Shown here in pieces: positions 58,741 to 64,000 of a stretch of 64,000 nucleotides of DNA; positions within the stretch are counted from its first letter, which is position 1, and every line of letters begins with the position of its first letter. Source of the DNA: Ipomoea triloba (Eukaryota > Streptophyta > Magnoliopsida > Solanales > Convolvulaceae); assembly GCF_003576645.1 (NCBI RefSeq), contig NC_044930.1:26668748-26732747 (forward strand). The letters run 5' to 3'. Under the pieces are notes generated by a model. The model was not told the origin of the DNA and did not search any database. It saw only the letters and a list, made by a program, of their open reading frames with translations. A program made the translations under genes and the position numbers.

Positions 58741-58828
58741 AAAATATTTATACTAGTCAGCTCCACAAATCCTAGTCATAGCTAATCACAAATCAGTCAA
58801 AATAATTGAAATATATCTACAGCCACCA
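58741..58828 (-). repeat. terpene synthase promoter segment, copy 2
   Basis: Near copy of 58021-58112, including the TATA-like motif, but with no terpene synthase coding sequence to its left; 110 bp before the LINE ORF1. Confidence 0.85.
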
Positions 58829-58860
58829 AAGAGTTGTCCACAAAAAATAATATTTTTTAA

Positions 58861-60548
58861 ATGACGAGAAAAATGTGCGAAAGTGCAATGGAAACCGTCA
58901 CGGAGACGCTCTCTGAAGGGACAACACCGGCGGCGACGCCACGGTCACCAGAAGATCTTGATCTTCTGGAAATGAGCACGAAGAAAATGAAGCGAGGGCG
59001 CACGTATCTGGAAGCAGCGACATCTCAATCTAGAGATGTGTCTATGAAGGAACTCCTTGAAGCGGTGACACCAGAATCCGCCAACTGGAAAACCCCAGAC
59101 GATACCCCGAGCCAGTCACGGGGTTACAGGGAAGCACCACCACCACCGGAGGAGGACTACGCATCAGATGATGACATTCTTGACGAGAACGCCCCAGCGT
59201 TTGATTACCCGGTGATTTTGGTCACTAAGCATGAGAAAGAAAGGCTACGGAAACCATGGCGACGCTCGTTAATATTTCGAGTCTTGGGAAGGACTGTCAG
59301 TTACGCGTATCTCTATCAGAGAATCCAAAAGATGTGGAAACCCGAATCACCATTCGAGATTATTGCCATTTCCCAGGACTACTATATCGCTAGGTTCGAA
59401 GCACTCAAAGATTACGAATTCGCAAAATACGAGGGCCCCTGGATGATCCTTGACCATTACGTGACCGTTCAAGAATGGGAGCCTAATTTTGATCCAAGAA
59501 GCAACAGAACAGAAAAGCTGCTGGTATGGGTTCGCTTCTTGTAGAATATTTCGAAGAAGAATTCCTCATGAGGATTGGTAATCAAATTGGCCGCCCGATC
59601 AAAATAGATTATACCACCAGCCTAGTTTCAAAAGGTAAGTTCGCCCGTATGTGTATTGAGATCGACATAACCAAACCGCTGCTGTCCAAATATGTCCTGG
59701 ATTTCAAAGAATGGCCGGTGGAATATGAGGGAATCCACTTGGTTTGCTTCAAGTGCGGCATCTACAGCCACAGGCAAGACCAATGTGGAAAGAACGACAA
59801 AGAAGGCGGAACTACTCATGCAACTGAAGGCATCCCCCTGCCGACCGTGCCAACAGCAGCAAAGGGTCCCAAGCCATCAGAGAAGTACGGGACATGGATG
59901 CTAGTCTCGCGTAATCCAAGAAGGAACAATAGCAGAGGTAACAGACCACCGGGTGGATATCCGACGACAAGGCAACAAGGAAACCACAGGGTGAACGGAA
60001 TGCCAGTGGGAGGTCAGGGAATGCAGTCAAGATTCGCACCCTTGGACGCAATGGAAGAATATGCAATGGACCAACACCAAGAAGATCAACTCACTCCTTC
60101 TGGATTCCAGCCACCTTATGATACACTCCCAAGAATTAGAACCAATGCCAGAGGAGGACCTCGCCCCCAGAATCAAAGAAGGCCGGAACCTCAACTGGAA
60201 ACGGAACCGCAATCTGACCGCCCTGGACAGATTCCCCAAAGCAGAAGTGGGTTTCGAGGCAGAGGTGGCAGAGGTGGAGGGCCTAATCGTGCAGCAGCAG
60301 ACTCTGAGCACATCGTTGTTAGGGGCTCGAACAGAGGGAAAGATATCACTAGTACGGTTGTCTATCACGACAGAGGGCACTCACCATCCCCGTCGTTGGC
60401 CGAGTTTGGAAATTCCTACAAACATGTCCCCCCGGACCTTGAGAGGAGACCCCTTGACGATGCGGAACCCCTGGACATTGCCATGCATGAAGCTGAGAGA
60501 GGTTTCGACCCTAATGGGTCGCTTGCCGGCAATGGGCTGCGCTCTTAA
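58861..60548 (+). pseudogene. LINE ORF1 (gag-like, DUF4283 and zinc knuckle)
   Basis: From ATG 58861 the frame runs through an acidic low-complexity N-terminus, then a DUF4283-type domain (RSLIFRVLGRTVSYAYLYQR, IIAISQDYYIARF, YEGPWMILDHYVTVQEW) and stops at 59544 after KLLVWVRFL. The next frame resumes at once with VEYFEEEFLMRIGNQIGRPI, so a few bases (family members read VWVRFP-x-LPVEYF) are deleted near 59540. The second part has a zinc knuckle CFKCGIYSHRQDQC (CX2CX4HX4C, 59745-59786) and an Arg/Gly-rich tail. In plant L1-like elements this protein binds the element RNA. Confidence 0.88.
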
Positions 60549-60574
60549 GCGCCTTCGTGCTTTCTTTTTGTTTT

Positions 60575-63500
60575 ATGATTTTTCTTGTTTGGAATTGTCA
60601 GGGTGCGGCTTCTAAATCCTTCAAGCGCACCCTGAATCAGCTTCTGTTTGTTCATAAACCTTTGATTTTATGTTTAATTGAACCAAAAGTTTCAGGAAGT
60701 CAAGCCAATTCGATCTGTTTAAAATTGGGCTTTGACGAGTGGATCAGAGTAGAAGATGTGGGATTCTCTGGAGGAATCTGGGTATTTTGGAAGAATGTTC
60801 TCAACATCGAGGTTACTGCAACACATCCTCAGTTCATTACGCTACAGATCGACGACGAAGAGGTAGCCCCTTGGTCTCTCTCATTGGTGTATGGCAGTCC
60901 TGACCATCACCTCAGAAGGAAGCTGTGGTCTGACTTATCTGCTCCCAATCCCAGAGTGCACATGCCTTGGCTTTCGACTGGCGATTACAACTCTGTAACT
61001 TGCCAAGAAGAGGTTAGTAACAAGGAGGGATTTAGCCACTCCAGATGCGCTGATTTCAACACCTGGATAGCTAGACAAAGCTTAATAGACTTGGGGTATT
61101 CTGGTTCCACATTTACTTGGATGCAGGGGGTCGATGCTTCCAGCTTCAAAGGAGCGCGCCTCGATCGAGCATTAAGCAACGCTGAATGGAAATTGCTCTA
61201 TCCCAATGCAACAGTAGAACATCTCCCAATCATGGGTTCCGATCACTCACCCTTACTAATTAACACGCAACCACGACAAGAACAGAGAACAGAGAAGAGC
61301 TTCAGGTTCAATATGGCGTGGTCATCCCACCCCAACTTCCATGCCTTTGTACAATCAGTTTGGAATAGAAGTAAAGATCTGGAAGACAACAAGAGGATCA
61401 TGGCAAAGGCTCTGACTGACTGGAATACAAGCACTTTCGGCAATATATTTCATAGAAAGAACTGGTTGCTAGCAAGATTAGGGGGTATACAACGATGTCT
61501 ATCGCATAAACCACGCTCAGACCTCATAAGATTGGAGAAAAGGCTACGCTTGGAACTCGAGGAAACCCTCTACTAGGAGGAGCTCATTTGGTTCCAACGT
61601 TCTAGGGAGGAGTGGATCGTGTCGGGGGATCGGAACACAAGATTCTATCATATAGCTACTGCAACCAAGAAGAGTAATAATAGGATCAAGGAACTTAAGG
61701 ATGATAATGGAGTGATCCTGGATAATGAAACAGCCATCAAGAATCATGTACGGGAGTACTTCATCAGTCTATTCTCAGAAGATCCTATTATCAACCATGA
61801 ACCATCATTACACAACAAGTTCCCTATCCTAACCAAAGCAGACTGGGCAGAGATCAACCGTCCTTTTTCACCGGAAGAAATTAAAACAGCACTATTTGAA
61901 ATGGCACCTACGAAAGCATCAGGCCTAGACGGTTACACTGCAGGATTCTACCAGAAATCGTGGAATTATGTTGGCCATTGTCTAACAAAGTTTGCATTGA
62001 ATTTTTTTGAAACAGGTTCACTCCCTCATGGTTGCAATGAGACACTCATTTCTCTTATCCCCAAAGTACACAACCCGGACAGTGTCAAACAATTCCGCCC
62101 AATTGGTCTATGCAACGTCTCATACAAGCTCCTAACCAAAGTCATGACTACCAGACTCAAGAGCATTACAAGGGAGCTAATTGGACCTCATCAAACGAGT
62201 TTTGTGGTTGGCAGACAAATTTCAGACAACATCCTCACCTATCAAGAAGTCTTGAATTCCATGAAAAGCAAAGGAGGCAAGACAGGTTGGATGATTATGA
62301 AGGTTGATCTAGAAAAGGCATACGACAGGTTATCATGGTCCTTCAATGAAGAAACACTTCTAGAGGCCGGCTTCAACCAAACCTGGAGAAGAAACATCAT
62401 GAATTGTATCTCCACAGCCAGACTGGCAGTCACATGGAATGGGAACAGGACAGAATGGTTCAGTCCAGGGAGAGGAATTAGACAGGGAGACTCAATTTCC
62501 CCTCTTCTCTTTGTCTTATGCATTGAACGTTTAAGTCATATCATACATCACTCTATTAATTCTGGGCGATGGAAAGGGATCAAAATATCTAGACAAGGCC
62601 CTTATATATCTCACCTTTTCTTCGCAGATGACTTGGTACTGTTCGGAGAAGCCTCTTTGGAGCAAGTAGCGGAGATGAAGAGGTGCCTGGAGCTGTTCTG
62701 TTCCACCTCTGGACAAAAAGTTAACCACCTAAAATCCTCATTATTTTTTTCCAAGAACACAGACCAGCAAACTAAGTAGAGAATCACAGAGTCAGCAGGA
62801 ATCCCAGCTGTCGCGAACATGGGAACATACCTCGGTATCCCTTCAATTCATGGGAGATTGAAGAGCGAGTCGTTTGCAGGAATAATTGAAAGAGTCCAGT
62901 CCAGACTTGCAGGGTGGAAATCAAGGACCCTTTCCCTTGCAGGCAGGCATGTCTTGGCTCAGAACGTACTGTTGACCATTCCCTATTACACCATGCAAAC
63001 AACCCTAATGCCTTCCGGTGTTTTATCAACTATTGAACGCATGATCCGAGATTTTCTTTGGGGCAGCAGTGAGGGGAATATAAAATGTCATCTCATTAGC
63101 TGGGAGGCATTGACAAAAAGCAAAGCCTAGGGAGGACTTGGGATTAGAAGCTTGGAACAAATGAATCAGGCTTTCCTAGCAAAACTAGGATGGAGACTTC
63201 TAAAGGATGACGATGGCCTCTGGGCGCAAATCATTAGAACCAAGTATAACGCTCAATCGGCAAATCCTGCGGAATGGCGCCCTAAAAACACTATGTCCAA
63301 TGCTTAGAGGGGAATTATCAAATCCACCCCGATTCTGGAAAAGGGAATTAAGATGCAAGTGAGAAATGGTATGGGAACCTTGTTCTGGAAGGATGTCTGG
63401 ATCGAGGACAAACCTTTGATTGAAGTTATCACGGGGGAGATCCCCCTGGTTGATGAGACGAGATCTGTAGCCAGCTATTGGAACACGCAGGAAGACTTGC

Positions 63501-64000
63501 AATGGAGCCAATTCGACATGTTTCTACCGATCCAAACACTGCACAAGATCTCTGCGATTGTGCTATTAGAAAACCAGGAGATAAATGACATTATCATCTG
63601 GAAACATGAACCTTCCGGTCTTTTCTCGGTTAGCTCAGCTTACAACTTGGCGCTTGGGAATGATCGTCCAGTCGAAGCAAGCAAATGGAATGCCATTTGG
63701 AAATTGAAAGTGCCTAATCGTATCTGCACATTCCTATGGCTTGTCAAGCACGGCAGACTTATGACAAACTCTAACAGATTCAGACGGGGAATGACTTCAG
63801 ACGATAAATGCTGGAGGTGTTCGGATAAAGTTGAAGACCTAGATCACGTCCTAAGGAAATGTCTAGAGGCGTCTGAAATATGGAAAGCAATCTTCTCAGA
63901 CTTGGATGAACATTGGGAGCACTTACCCTTCGCTAAGTGGATAGAGGAAGGAATATCTAAGCACTTACCCTTCGCTAAGTGGATAGAGGAAGGAATATCT
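60575..64000 (+). pseudogene. LINE ORF2 (endonuclease and reverse transcriptase), four TAG stops
   Basis: One frame without any shift from ATG 60575 to the window end, broken by TAG at 61574, 62777, 63128 and 63305. Order: apurinic-type endonuclease (FLVWNCQGA, LIEPK, STGDYNSV, GSDHSPLL), reverse transcriptase (KASGLDGYTAGFYQKSW, FRPIGLCNVSYKLLTK, MKVDLEKAYDRLSW, GIRQGDSISPLLF, FFADDLVLF at about 62619), then FSVSSAYNLA and a zf-RVT block (CWRC ... DHVLRKC). Family members read EPK as ETK, and FADD here is an accepted variant of YADD. By context the stops replace Gln, Gln, Trp and Trp (LY-stop-EELIWFQ, TK-stop-RITESAGIP, SKA-stop-GGLGIR, NA-stop-RGI). ORF1 ends 26 bp before this ATG. Confidence 0.93.
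63919..64000 (+). repeat. 42-bp tandem duplication at the window end
   Basis: GCACTTACCCTTCGCTAAGT and onward at 63919 and again at 63961; the second copy is cut at 40 bp by the window end. In frame, it repeats HLPFAKWIEEGIS. Confidence 0.95.

Larger units (their letters stand above)
58861..64000 (+). mobile_element. LINE (non-LTR retrotransposon), decayed, runs off the window
   Basis: Two reading frames in LINE order: ORF1 with an RNA-binding gag-like protein, then ORF2 with endonuclease, reverse transcriptase and zinc-binding C-terminal domain. Stops and one frame break make it inactive. The 5' end was not fixed; it lies between the promoter copy ending at 58828 and the ORF1 ATG. The 3' end, tail and target duplication are outside the window. 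Confidence 0.93.

Noticed and set aside
59812..60380. minus-strand frames over LINE ORF1
   Set aside because: Antisense to a frame with DUF4283 and a zinc knuckle; no motifs of their own.

Overview
The window looks like intergene-rich nuclear DNA of a flowering plant, probably an asterid eudicot. The evidence is AT-rich sequence, genes with phase-consistent introns, a seven-exon TPS-a terpene synthase, CYP71D-type cytochromes P450, and dense nested plant transposons (Copia, LINE, Helitron, MULE, hAT, CACTA, Tourist, SINE). A lamiid such as Lamiaceae or Convolvulaceae is a guess from protein flavour only. No rRNA, tRNA gene or CRISPR array was seen.

Layout. 1-11.6 kb is transposon country: Helitron copies, a 1.07-kb Pack-MULE carrying a calmodulin-like gene fragment, a MULE/FAR1 transposase fragment, a SINE with a perfect target duplication, and a head-to-head pair of abundant MITEs. 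11.6-16.6 kb is a Ty1/copia element on the minus strand with two 205-bp LTRs that look identical, broken by three in-frame stops. 16.6-24 kb holds MITEs, a local duplication and a LINE fragment. 24-44 kb is a P450 locus: one CYP71D-like gene on plus (25.4-27.5 kb), a second on minus (34.0-36.5 kb), and several repeated blocks related to the upstream region of the first gene. 43.7-55.3 kb carries CACTA, hAT, LTR-like and Helitron sequence. 55.6-57.9 kb is an apparently intact sesquiterpene synthase gene on minus. 58.9 kb to the end is a decayed LINE that runs off the window.

The only apparently functional genes are the terpene synthase (553 residues) and the two P450s (508 and 498 residues). 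A terpene synthase makes a hydrocarbon skeleton and CYP71D enzymes commonly oxidise such skeletons, so the three form a candidate sesquiterpenoid biosynthetic cluster spread over about 33 kb. Co-function is inference. The repeated upstream blocks suggest the P450 locus grew by tandem duplication followed by loss of coding parts. Insertions with empty paralogous sites (a Tourist MITE and a hAT element) help order events.

Assembly quality needs care: five tandem duplications of exactly 42 bp sit at three unrelated loci, one of them at the window end, and there is a single N inside a poly-A run.
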